A stretch of DNA of 12,524 nt from Oscillospiraceae bacterium. GTDB lineage: Bacteria; Bacillota; Clostridia; Oscillospirales; Ruminococcaceae. The DNA lies in contig SVNB01000050.1 in the NCBI GenBank assembly GCA_015067125.1, positions 1-12,524 of the forward strand, written 5' to 3'. The number at the start of each line of letters is the position of its first letter. Positions within the stretch are counted from its first letter, which is position 1. The notes beneath the pieces were generated by a model. The model was given only the letters and a program-made list of their open reading frames with translations, was not told the DNA's origin and made no database searches. Shown here one piece after another: positions 6,222 to 12,524 of the stretch. Made by a program: the position numbers and the translations under genes.

Positions 6222-6839
6222 ATGCTTGGCAGCGAAGGTTTTGATTTATGGGCAGACGGATATGACAAAAGCGTCGGACTTTCTGATGAAGACGGAACAT
6301 ATCCCTTTGCCGGATACAAAAATATTCTTAACGCCATTTTTAACCGTGTGCTTGGTTCTTCTGCCAAAAACGTACTCGATATCGGCTTTGGAACGGGCAC
6401 TCTTACTTCAAAGCTTTATGAAAACGGTGCGGAAATTTACGGCCAGGATTTTTCCGAAAAAATGATTGCCGCAGCACAAAGCAAAATGCCCGGCGCAAAA
6501 CTTTATCAGGGCGATTTTTCCAAAGGTCTTGTAAATCCGCTTAAAGAAAACAAATACGATGCCATAATCGCCACATATTCTCTGCACCATCTTACCGATA
6601 AAGAAAAAGTTTCTTTTATCGGCAGTCTGCTTTCTTTGCTGGATGACGGCGGAAGCATATATATCGGCGACGTTGCCTTTTTAACCCGTTTTGAACTGGA
6701 AGAATGCAAAAAGCAAGCCGGAAATGAATGGGACGACGAGGAAATATATTTTGTATTTGATGAAATAAAAAAAGATTTTCCGAAGATGAAATTCGAAAAA
6801 TTTTCTGACTGCGCCGGCTTGCTTTCTCTGCAAAAATAA
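6222..6839 (+). CDS. Class I SAM-dependent methyltransferase, YrrT-like
   Basis: The 205-residue protein has the Rossmann methyltransferase motifs: motif I VLDIGFGTGT (51-60), the acidic residue in YGQDFSEKM (D76), GDFS (97-100), and the post-II motif ATYSLHHLTDKEK (117-129). The N-terminus FDLWADGYDKSV (7-18) followed by FAGYKNILNAI closely resembles B. subtilis YrrT as I recall it (FDKWADSYDDTV, then GYDRILEEV), and TYSLHHLTDKEK also matches that family. YrrT sits in a methionine-to-cysteine operon in Bacillus, but its substrate is not settled and the match here is from memory, so the symbol is left blank. The start has GAGGTG seven bases upstream. The C-terminus (about 155-205) is short and divergent. 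It is probably cotranscribed with the GNAT gene by readthrough. Confidence 0.82.
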   Translation: MLGSEGFDLWADGYDKSVGLSDEDGTYPFAGYKNILNAIFNRVLGSSAKNVLDIGFGTGTLTSKLYENGAEIYGQDFSEKMIAAAQSKMPGAKLYQGDFSKGLVNPLKENKYDAIIATYSLHHLTDKEKVSFIGSLLSLLDDGGSIYIGDVAFLTRFELEECKKQAGNEWDDEEIYFVFDEIKKDFPKMKFEKFSDCAGLLSLQK

Positions 6840-6847
6840 TTTTTTAA

Positions 6848-6879
6848 TAATATTGGCGCAGATGATTTTGCCCATATTA
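6848..6879 (+). repeat. Weak AT-rich inverted repeat after the methyltransferase
   Basis: TAATAT-T-GG (6848-6856) pairs with CC-C-ATATTA (6871-6879) with one mismatch around a 14-base loop. No T-run follows directly; the proper terminator is at 6910-6947. It may have no function. Confidence 0.3.
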
Positions 6880-6909
6880 AAATGATAAAAAATAAAAGCC
6901 GCTCTTTTG

Positions 6910-6947
6910 GGAGCACTTCGTAAAGAAGTGCTCCTTTTTCTTTTTTT
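6910..6947 (+). terminator. Rho-independent terminator of the methyltransferase unit
   Basis: A perfect 10-bp stem GGAGCACTTC / GAAGTGCTCC (6910-6919, 6925-6934) with loop GTAAA is followed by five Ts, C and seven Ts. It is preceded by AGCCGCT at 6897-6903. Stem, loop and the AGCCGCT tag are closely related to the metQ terminator on the other strand at 7494-7529. Confidence 0.92.
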
Positions 6948-7207
6948 GGATAGTACAAATGCCGCCCCCAAGCGGCGACGGTTGCATTAAAAAACTGTGG
7001 GAGTAGGTACCCTGAGTGCAAAGCACGAGGAAATACTCTTGGGGCACCCCCGCCCTACGGTAATTGGTTTCCTTGCCTAAAGGTGGCTGGCACGCCCATC
7101 AGAACAAAGGTGTGACTGGGAGATTCTTTTATTAATTACCTGCTGAATTTGACGGGATAGAATTTCTCTCCCTCCGTCACCTGCGGTGACACCTCCCTCA
7201 TCAGAAG

Positions 7208-7243
7208 AAGGCTACCCTCCGGGTTCTTGGTTATCCCTCTTCC
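7208..7243. repeat. Direct repeat copy 1 within the mosaic block
   Basis: This 36-base segment begins AAGGCTACCCTCCGGGTT and matches the segment at 7279-7314 at 29 of 36 positions by hand alignment without gaps. The two copies are 71 bases apart and separated by one palindromic module. Confidence 0.75.
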
Positions 7244-7278
7244 ACCGCCGCAAGCGGCGGTCCCCCTTCCCCTCTGGG

Positions 7279-7314
7279 AAGGCTAACCTCCGGGTTGCCT
7301 GTTAACCCTCATCC
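7279..7314. repeat. Direct repeat copy 2 within the mosaic block
   Basis: This segment begins AAGGCTAACCTCCGGGTT and pairs with copy 1 at 7208-7243. Differences are concentrated in a 4-base stretch just after CCGGGTT. It links the second hairpin of one module with the next module. Confidence 0.75.
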
Positions 7315-7493
7315 GTCTTTTCGGCCTTTGGCCGAAAATCCACCTTCCCCCAAGGGAAGGCTAAAAACACCCTTCAGTCAGCTGTGCTGACAGCTCCCCT
7401 CAAGGGGAGCTAAACGGAACGGTCAAGACCGTTCCCTACAGTAAAATGAACGGATTTTGGGTGTAAAATCCGCTGCCCGCAAAATCTGCGGAC

Positions 7494-7529
7494 AAAAAAA
7501 CAGAGGCACTTCCTTACGAAGTGCCTCTG
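7494..7529 (-). terminator. Rho-independent terminator of metNIQ
   Basis: On the minus strand a perfect 12-bp stem CAGAGGCACTTC / GAAGTGCCTCTG with loop GTAAG is followed by seven Ts (7500-7494). It ends the importer operon 33 bases after the metQ stop. Together with the AGCCGCT tag at 7541-7535 it is an inverted relative of the terminator at 6910-6947. Confidence 0.93.
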
Positions 7530-7561
7530 CCTATAGCGGCTCTTTTTTTACTGTTTTCTGA

Positions 7562-8362
7562 TTAGAACACCGGAACAACGGAAACGCCGTAGCTTTCTTC
7601 GATGAATGCTTTAACTTCTTCGCTCTGTACTGCTTTTACAAGAGCAAGAGTTTTTTCGGTTGCTTCTTCGCCGTTTCTTACTGCGATGATGTTGCCGTAG
7701 ATCTGTGCTGCTTCGGAATCTTTTGCTTCGGTTTCAAGAACGGTACCGTCGATTTCTGCGGCGATTGCATAGTTGCCGTTGATTACTGCAAAGTCAACGT
7801 CTGCAAGGATGTTGGGAAGCTGTGCTGCTTCTGCTTCAAGGATTTCGAGGTTTTTGGGGTTATCAACGATATCGAGAACGGTGATGTTGAAGCCGTTGGT
7901 GTTATCAACAGTGATAAGGCCAAGATCCTGAAGGAGGTAAAGAGCGCGTGCTTCGTTGGAACCGTCGTTGGGAACAGCAATGGTTGCGCCGTCTGCGATT
8001 GCGTCAAGAGAAGCGGTTTTTCCGGGGTAAATGCCAAGAGGTTCATAGTGGATTACAGCAGCGGAAACAATATCGGTTCCGTGTTCTGCGTTATAGGTAT
8101 CGAGGTAAGGGGTGTGCTGGAAGTAGTTTGCGTCGATTTCGCCGGCGGTGAGGGTTTCGTTAGGAAGAACGTAGTCGGTGAATTCAACGATTTCAAGGGT
8201 CCAGCCGTCTGCTGCAAGAACTTCTTTTGCAACTTCAAGGATTTCTGCATGAGGAGCAGGAGAAGCGCCTACTTTGATGGTTTTTTCATCAGATTCGGAA
8301 GAGCATGCTGCAAAGCTGAAAACAAGAATAAGTGCGAGTACAAGAGCGGTAAGTTTTTTCAT
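7562..8362 (-). CDS. metQ: Methionine ABC transporter substrate-binding lipoprotein MetQ
   Basis: The 266-residue product is a NlpA/MetQ-family binding protein that captures methionine outside the membrane and delivers it to MetI/MetN. It has a lipoprotein signal peptide (MKKLTALVLALILVFSFAAC); C20 is the expected lipidated cysteine. The mature part starts with KTIKVGASPAPHAEILE and contains ANYFQHTPYLD, GIYPG and AVPNDGSNEARALYLLQ, all typical of the family. ATG 8362 has AAGGAG upstream, 21 bases after the metI stop. It is the last gene of the operon. Some family members bind other amino acids, but the Met T-box upstream makes methionine the best guess. Confidence 0.94.
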   Translation of the reverse strand: MKKLTALVLALILVFSFAACSSESDEKTIKVGASPAPHAEILEVAKEVLAADGWTLEIVEFTDYVLPNETLTAGEIDANYFQHTPYLDTYNAEHGTDIVSAAVIHYEPLGIYPGKTASLDAIADGATIAVPNDGSNEARALYLLQDLGLITVDNTNGFNITVLDIVDNPKNLEILEAEAAQLPNILADVDFAVINGNYAIAAEIDGTVLETEAKDSEAAQIYGNIIAVRNGEEATEKTLALVKAVQSEEVKAFIEESYGVSVVPVF

Positions 8363-8383
8363 GGTTTTATCTCCTTTTTTTAA

Positions 8384-9052
8384 TTACTTGTTTCTTTTAT
8401 CAATTTTTTTGGCCGCAAGTTCAAAACACATCTGTATTGCCTGAACAATTACGACTATAAGCACAACAGTTACCCACATAACGTCCGCCTGATAGCGGTG
8501 GTGACCATAGCGGATGGCGATATCGCCCAGACCGCCGGCACCAAAGGCACCTGCCATTGCCGAATAACCTATAAGGGTTATTGTAGTGATGGAAAATCCT
8601 CTGATGAGGGAAGGCACTGCTTCGGGAAGAAGCACCTTGCTGGAAATCTGCCAGTTGGTTGCGCCCATGGTTTTGGCCGCTTCCACAACGCCGGGGTCAA
8701 CTTCCTGCAACGCGGTTTCCACCATTCTTGCAACAAACGGTGCCGCCGCAATGGTAAGAGGAACAATTGCTGCCACCGGGCCTATGGCCTTGCCGACGAT
8801 AAATCTTGTAAGCGGAATAACCGCAACAATAAGAATTACAAAGGGAATCGAACGGCCGATATTGATTACTGTTCCAAGAACGGTGTTTATGGTTTTGTTG
8901 GGGCTGATGCCGTGGGCATCGGTTATAACCATCGTAACGCCAAGCGGAAGACCTATGATATACGCAAAGATCGTTGATGCAAAGGTCATAAGCAAAGTTT
9001 CGTATGTACCTTCAAGAAGCATATCTTTGTACTGCATAAAGAATTCCATCAT
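8384..9052 (-). CDS. metI: Methionine ABC transporter permease MetI
   Basis: The 222-residue inner-membrane protein forms the channel of the methionine importer. It has about five hydrophobic segments and the EAA-loop motif that docks onto the ATPase, EAAKTMGATNWQISSKVLLP (124-143), followed by the family segment SLIRGFSITTITLIGYSAMA. Length is typical for MetI. The ATG at 9052 overlaps the metN stop as ATGA, and a near-perfect ribosome binding site (AAGGAGGTGAT) lies in the last codons of metN, eight bases upstream, which favours this first ATG over the adjacent second one. Confidence 0.95.
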   Translation of the reverse strand: MMEFFMQYKDMLLEGTYETLLMTFASTIFAYIIGLPLGVTMVITDAHGISPNKTINTVLGTVINIGRSIPFVILIVAVIPLTRFIVGKAIGPVAAIVPLTIAAAPFVARMVETALQEVDPGVVEAAKTMGATNWQISSKVLLPEAVPSLIRGFSITTITLIGYSAMAGAFGAGGLGDIAIRYGHHRYQADVMWVTVVLIVVIVQAIQMCFELAAKKIDKRNK

Positions 9053-9807
9053 TCGGCATCACCTCCTTCGGCGATGTTCGAGATACCAAGAAGAAGTTCC
9101 GTTGCGTGGTGTTTGGGGTTGGAAAGCACTTCTTCTGTGGCACCCTGTTCAACAAGTTCGCCTTCGTTTATTACAGCCACGTGGCGGCATATTGATTTTA
9201 CAACGCCGATTTCGTGGGTGATTATAAATACGGTAACGCCAAGCTTTCTGTTAATATCCTTAAGAAGTTTAAGAATAGCTTTTGTGGTAAGGGAATCCAG
9301 CGCGGAAGTGGGTTCATCGCAAAGAAGAATGGAAGGGTTGTTTGCAAGGCCCCTTGCTATTGCAACTCTCTGCATCTGTCCGCCGGAAAGCTGGCTTGGA
9401 TATGCATCGGCTTTGTTTTCAAGTCCTACAAGAGCCAGAAGCTCATCGACTTTTTTGTTTATATCGGCTTTTTTCCAACCGCTTAATTCCAGCGGAAAAC
9501 CGATGTTATCGCGAACGGTTCTTTGCATAAGAAGGTGATATCCCTGAAAGATAACGCCGACTTTTTTGCGAAGTTCGATATTTTCTTTTCCGGAAAGTTC
9601 CGTTATGTTTCTTCCATCGATATAAATTGCGCCGCCTGTGGGTTTTTCAAGCTGTGCAATGCAGCGAAGAAGCGTGGATTTTCCTGCGCCGCTCATTCCG
9701 ATGACGCCAAAAATATCTCCGGCTTCAACGTGGGTGCTTACCCCGCGAAGCGCGTGGACTTCTTCGGAAGTCTTGAATATTTTTGACAGGTTTTCAATAC
9801 GTATCAA
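9049..9807 (-). CDS. metN: Methionine ABC transporter ATP-binding protein MetN, short form without NIL domain
   Basis: MetN powers methionine uptake by ATP hydrolysis on the cytoplasmic face of MetI. The nucleotide-binding motifs are complete: Walker A GMSGAGKST (37-45), Q88 in the Q-loop, signature LSGGQMQRVAIARGL (140-154), Walker B ILLCDEPTSALD (160-171), H-loop H198. At 252 residues it is much shorter than the usual form of about 340, which has a C-terminal NIL (ACT-like) domain that binds methionine and inhibits transport. The end is not a frameshift: it runs directly into the ATG of metI with a strong ribosome binding site. The start is TTG at 9807, with AGGAGA nine bases upstream and MIRIENLSK as the normal family N-terminus. 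The gene is controlled by the T-box leader just upstream. Confidence 0.94.
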   Translation of the reverse strand: MIRIENLSKIFKTSEEVHALRGVSTHVEAGDIFGVIGMSGAGKSTLLRCIAQLEKPTGGAIYIDGRNITELSGKENIELRKKVGVIFQGYHLLMQRTVRDNIGFPLELSGWKKADINKKVDELLALVGLENKADAYPSQLSGGQMQRVAIARGLANNPSILLCDEPTSALDSLTTKAILKLLKDINRKLGVTVFIITHEIGVVKSICRHVAVINEGELVEQGATEEVLSNPKHHATELLLGISNIAEGGDAE

Positions 9808-9849
9808 GGTTTATCTTCTCCTAACATCTTTTTCCTTTTTCGGGGATAT

Positions 9850-9882
9850 AAAAAGCTCCCGTCCTGCTAAAAGGACGGGAGC
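9850..9882 (-). terminator. T-box regulated terminator before metN
   Basis: A perfect 10-bp stem GCTCCCGTCC / GGACGGGAGC with an 8-base loop is followed by five Ts on the minus strand. It competes with the antiterminator that includes the T-box motif at 9905-9889. It ends about 40 bases before the metN start. Confidence 0.92.
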
Positions 9883-10130
9883 ATAAAACTCTCGTGTTAC
9901 CACCTTTTTTCGCTTCTGCGTCACCGCAGAAACCTCGTCGGGTACTATCATACCCCATCGCTTTAACGGGCGAATCCCGTCGCAGCCTTACCGAAAAACC
10001 GGCTCGGTGCGCAACTCCAAGGCCATCTTCAGCGCGATCAGTTCGTTTTCCTTTCAGCAAACGGAAAATCTCTGTGGCCGCTTCCTGCGCCTACTCTTCT
10101 CTTCATCGTCTTTGTTTTATTTGGCTTAAT
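9850..10130 (-). ncRNA. T-box leader with methionine (ATG) specifier
   Basis: This leader senses uncharged tRNA: binding of tRNA with a free 3' end stabilises an antiterminator and lets transcription proceed. Read on the minus strand it has the Stem I signatures GATGAAGAGAAGAGTAG (5' side with AGTA), CAGAGA, and GCTGAAAGG in the distal loop region. The specifier is ATG (10026-10024) in GAAGATGGCCTTGGAG, followed by a closing helix (GCGCA/TGCGC). The T-box motif AGGTGGTAACACGAGAG is at 9905-9889. Its TGGT (9902-9899) can pair with an ACCA tRNA end, as expected for an A73 tRNA such as tRNA-Met. The terminator follows at 9882-9850. It lies directly upstream of metNIQ. The class is certain; Met is inferred from the specifier and the regulated genes. 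Confidence 0.93.
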
Positions 10131-10136
10131 GAGTGC

Positions 10137-10165
10137 ATTATATACCCCTTTTAAAAGAATGTCAA
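10137..10165 (-). promoter_or_regulatory. Consensus sigma-A promoter of the T-box-metNIQ unit
   Basis: On the minus strand a perfect TTGACA (10165-10160) and perfect TATAAT (10142-10137) are separated by exactly 17 bases. Transcription should start near 10130, just before the T-box leader. The -35 lies 28 bases past the spoIIE stop. Confidence 0.85.
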
Positions 10166-10193
10166 CCCTTTTTTGAAAATATTTTTTAGCACT

Positions 10194-12503
10194 TTAATCC
10201 GCTGCAACAAGCTTTATCACCGCTGCGGTTATATCATCGGAATGTCCGTCGCGGCGCCTTTCATAAGCCGTTTTTGCAATATCTTCGGCAATTTCTTCGG
10301 CAGATTTTTCCGCAAGGCTTTTAAGCTCCGAAGAAATCCAGTCGCTTCCGGATGCGGTAACGCCGTCCGTTACCAGAAGAACAATATCCCCCGCCCCAAG
10401 GTACATTCCGCTCTGCTCATATTCCGCGCCGCCAAGAATCCCCGCAGGCAGCGATATGTTTTCCACCTTAGAGGTTCTTCCGTTTTTAAGCACAAAAGAA
10501 GCTTCGGCACCGGCTTTATAAAAATTTGCCGCTCCGGTATATAAATTTATGGAAAAGGCATCTACTGTGGCAAGGGATTCTTCTTCCGATTTAAGCAAAA
10601 GGGCGGAATTAACAAGCTTTATCGCCGGCCCGAACCGAAAACCCGCCCGTATCATTCTTGCCACAAGTCCGGATGTCATCATGGAATCCAGAGCGGCGTG
10701 TTCGCCGCTGCCCATACCGTCGCTTAAAATCATGTGGGCACAGCCATATTGATCCACAAACTGTTCCGCGCAGTCGCCGCAGAATTTTTCTCCCTTTGCG
10801 TTTATGGAAACTTTCGCGAATTTTGCCTCCGCAAGAGGTTTTTCGCAAAAAATAAGCCGCCTTGCGTTTTCTGTATCTCTTTTTACCGGTTTTGCCATAT
10901 CACACCCGCAAATATCGGAAATTTCTTCCGTTATAGCGCGGATATCCGCCTTTTTAAGCCGCTCCTTTGCACCGGAAACCTCCGCATTAAAAAGTCCCTC
11001 TGCCGTATAATAGCAGGTGCAGGCAAAAAGAGGGATCCCTCTGCTTTCAAAAATATTTTTTACCGCAAAAGAAAGTTTTTTATCCACACTTTTTACGTCG
11101 GCGGCTTCTGCCGCAATATCCCGAAGCAAAAGCGCCATTCCGTCAAACTGATCCGTTACGACGCTTTTTATGTTCTTTATTTTTCTTTCTGCCGAATTTG
11201 CCAGAAGCGCTTCTTTATATTTAATTTTAATATCATTAAAAATATCGGCGTTTTTTGAACAGCGATCGTAAAATTCCGGATCAAATTCCGGTTCTTTTGC
11301 GGTTTTTGCGGCGTTTGCCATAGCATAAAACGCTTTTGTTGTTTCGGAATATTTATTTTGCCAGCACAGGGGATTTCTCGGGCATTTTCTGCAGTTTTTA
11401 TCCGCTGCAAAGTTGAGCACCGTGCTCATTTCAACGGTGTTTTCTTTATTTACCGCCTCCGCAACCTTTTTTGTTGCCAGCGCAATATCAGAAAGTCCGT
11501 CTGCCGCCCTGCCCATTTTGGAAAGAACAAGTTCCTTTACCGTAGCAGAATCCGCTGAATTTTCTTCCCGCAAAGCTACGGAAGAAATAAACCGCCCTGC
11601 TTTTTCGGGAATGAGCATCAGCATAGCGGAAGCTATAACGGATTCGTAAACCGGAGCATATTCCGGATATTCCGCCGCGGAAAGAAGACAGATTATAAGC
11701 CGCACCGCTGTAAAGGAAGCTGCGCACCCCACTTTGCCGAACACCGAAAAAATGCCGCAGATAAGCCCTCCGGCGGCATATCCCGCAAGCACCGTGCTCA
11801 AATTTCCGGCAGTAAGAGAAACCGCCGTTCCGGCGGCAACTCCGGCCACGGCGCCGCCGCTTTCTCTTCCGTATTTTGCCGCTGTAAGCACCACAAGCGA
11901 AGCCGCTATTCCGCCGACAGAGATTTTTCCGAACGTAATCCCTGTAAGAGAAGCCGCCGCGATGGCCGCGCTCATCATAACGCAGGCTCTGTCACCGCCG
12001 GAAAGAGCCATAACCGGCCTTCCGTGCTCAAACGCCGTTCCGGTGCGGCGAAAAAAATATGCCGCACCCGCGCAAAGCACCGTTTCCGCAAAGGCCAATA
12101 CCGCGTTGTAGCCCGAAATAACCGTTGCCGCCGCATAGCCGAAGGAACATATCGCCGTTGCCCCTGCCGCCGTGAGCACCGCGCCGGTATCGTCACTTAA
12201 AAATCGCTCCAGCACAAGCCTTGCCCCAAATACCACGAGCACCGCGCCTATATATTGCAAAGTGTTTTCCGGAAAATCCGTAAATATGTAACCCAGAACA
12301 GCACCCGCGGCCGCCGCAAGAACGTTTCCTTTGCTTGCCGCCGCTGCCGCTGCCGCCCCAAAAGGCGCAATTCTTCCGAATAAAGAGGTTTTGGAAGCGG
12401 CAAAAGATGCCACCGCCCATATTGCCATGCTCAAAAGATCCGGCACCGCGGCCGTTACTTGTTTTGGCAGCCGGATTTTTTGTTTTGTTTTAACTTCCGT
12501 CAT
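10194..12503 (-). CDS. spoIIE: Stage II sporulation protein E, membrane-bound PP2C-type serine phosphatase
   Basis: SpoIIE dephosphorylates the anti-anti-sigma factor SpoIIAA, which frees sigma-F in the forespore; it also acts at the polar septum. The 769-residue protein has an Ala/Gly-rich multi-pass membrane region (about 20-310), a central domain with the cysteine cluster C371-C374-C380 (CRKCPRNPLCW) often seen in SpoIIE, and a C-terminal phosphatase domain (about 560-769). The metal-binding acidic residues are visible in LSDGMGSGEHA (D595), VTDGVTASG (D713) and GHSDDITAAVIKL (D756/D757). It is slightly shorter than the Bacillus protein of about 827 residues. The ATG at 12503 has AAAAGGAG nine bases upstream; the promoter is outside the window. 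There is no clear terminator after the stop. Its presence shows that the organism has at least this part of the sporulation pathway. Confidence 0.96.
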   Translation of the reverse strand: MTEVKTKQKIRLPKQVTAAVPDLLSMAIWAVASFAASKTSLFGRIAPFGAAAAAAASKGNVLAAAAGAVLGYIFTDFPENTLQYIGAVLVVFGARLVLERFLSDDTGAVLTAAGATAICSFGYAAATVISGYNAVLAFAETVLCAGAAYFFRRTGTAFEHGRPVMALSGGDRACVMMSAAIAAASLTGITFGKISVGGIAASLVVLTAAKYGRESGGAVAGVAAGTAVSLTAGNLSTVLAGYAAGGLICGIFSVFGKVGCAASFTAVRLIICLLSAAEYPEYAPVYESVIASAMLMLIPEKAGRFISSVALREENSADSATVKELVLSKMGRAADGLSDIALATKKVAEAVNKENTVEMSTVLNFAADKNCRKCPRNPLCWQNKYSETTKAFYAMANAAKTAKEPEFDPEFYDRCSKNADIFNDIKIKYKEALLANSAERKIKNIKSVVTDQFDGMALLLRDIAAEAADVKSVDKKLSFAVKNIFESRGIPLFACTCYYTAEGLFNAEVSGAKERLKKADIRAITEEISDICGCDMAKPVKRDTENARRLIFCEKPLAEAKFAKVSINAKGEKFCGDCAEQFVDQYGCAHMILSDGMGSGEHAALDSMMTSGLVARMIRAGFRFGPAIKLVNSALLLKSEEESLATVDAFSINLYTGAANFYKAGAEASFVLKNGRTSKVENISLPAGILGGAEYEQSGMYLGAGDIVLLVTDGVTASGSDWISSELKSLAEKSAEEIAEDIAKTAYERRRDGHSDDITAAVIKLVAAD

Positions 12504-12524
12504 ATAAAAAAGCTCCTTTTTTGA

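Larger units (their letters stand above)
6948..7493. repeat. Mosaic block of palindromic intergenic modules, no gene
   Basis: No convincing coding frame is present. The left part (6948-7170) holds GCCGC-n6-GCGGC (6961-6976), GTGC-AAA-GCAC (7016-7026), GGGGCACCCC (7041-7050) and a long-range GTAGG/CCTAC pair (7003-7007, 7054-7058), otherwise nothing recognised. From 7171 there are about four modules, each built as a variable hairpin followed by a second hairpin ending in GGCTA or AGCTA. Variable hairpins: 7176-7190, 7244-7261, 7318-7338, 7377-7391. Second hairpins: a decayed one near 7192-7213, then 7265-7282, 7343-7360, 7392-7411. Further palindromes follow at 7416-7435 and 7451-7472, and a small one near 7477-7491. 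Similar modules are widespread between genes of gut Clostridia. The block lies between convergent genes; no transposase is present. Confidence 0.75.

Noticed and set aside
6506..7021. 171-residue minus-strand frame across the methyltransferase 3' end and terminator
   Set aside because: It runs through a clear terminator and opposite a real gene; the translation is Ser/Lys/Phe-rich and shows no motif.
7171..7472. CRISPR array
   Set aside because: The repeated units are not near-identical, the stems differ in sequence from unit to unit, spacing is irregular, and no cas genes are nearby.
9049..9060. Frameshift truncating MetN
   Set aside because: The stop codon overlaps the metI start as ATGA with a strong ribosome binding site just upstream, and metI is intact from its first codon, so there is no leftover NIL-domain coding sequence.
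8586..9221. 211-residue plus-strand frame across metI and metN
   Set aside because: It is antisense to two genes with complete family motifs, and shows no domain or start signal.

Overview
The window is a stretch of chromosome from a low-to-moderate GC, spore-forming Clostridia-type Firmicute. The evidence is a complete spoIIE, the Firmicute gene order yicC-remA-gmk-rpoZ-coaBC, a single-chain glycyl-tRNA synthetase, a T-box leader, strong GGAGG-type ribosome binding sites, and intergenic palindromic modules of a kind common in gut Clostridia. The exact genus cannot be read from the sequence.

Layout. (1) 1-2790, minus strand: a tightly packed housekeeping operon read in the order yicC (endoribonuclease), remA (DNA-binding matrix/osmotic regulator), gmk (guanylate kinase), rpoZ (RNA polymerase omega), coaBC (coenzyme A synthesis, cut by the window edge). 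Two of its junctions overlap by exactly 8 nt. (2) 2791-3065: a divergent promoter region, with a sigma-A-like promoter in each direction and a stable hairpin in the yicC leader. (3) 3066-4506, plus: glyS and a strong terminator. (4) 4511-5658, plus: a gene for an XRE-type DNA-binding domain fused to a predicted six-helix membrane domain, behind a promoter carrying two overlapping palindromes. (5) 5680-6839, plus: a GNAT acetyltransferase, then a YrrT-like SAM methyltransferase, separated by a terminator hairpin that ends only a few bases before the second gene's ribosome binding site. (6) 6840-7561: about 720 bp with no gene between convergent transcription units. It holds a mosaic of palindromic modules bracketed by two related terminators in opposite orientation. 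(7) 7494-10165, minus: the methionine ABC importer metN-metI-metQ behind a consensus promoter and a T-box leader with an ATG (Met) specifier. (8) 10194-12503, minus: spoIIE.

How the parts work together. The first operon joins nucleotide, RNA and cofactor housekeeping functions. The metNIQ unit should be switched on when uncharged tRNA-Met accumulates; its MetN lacks the C-terminal methionine-sensing domain usual in this family, so the T-box may be the main methionine control visible here. The methyltransferase next door resembles YrrT, a family linked to methionine recycling in Bacillus, but here it is in a separate convergent unit.

I did not find a defence system, mobile element with a recognisable transposase, CRISPR array or biosynthetic cluster. 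The most interesting material is regulatory and intergenic: the modular repeat block, the T-box plus short MetN pairing, the operator-like palindromes before the membrane XRE gene, the hairpin between the two small enzymes, and an unusual residue in the CoaC active-site motif.
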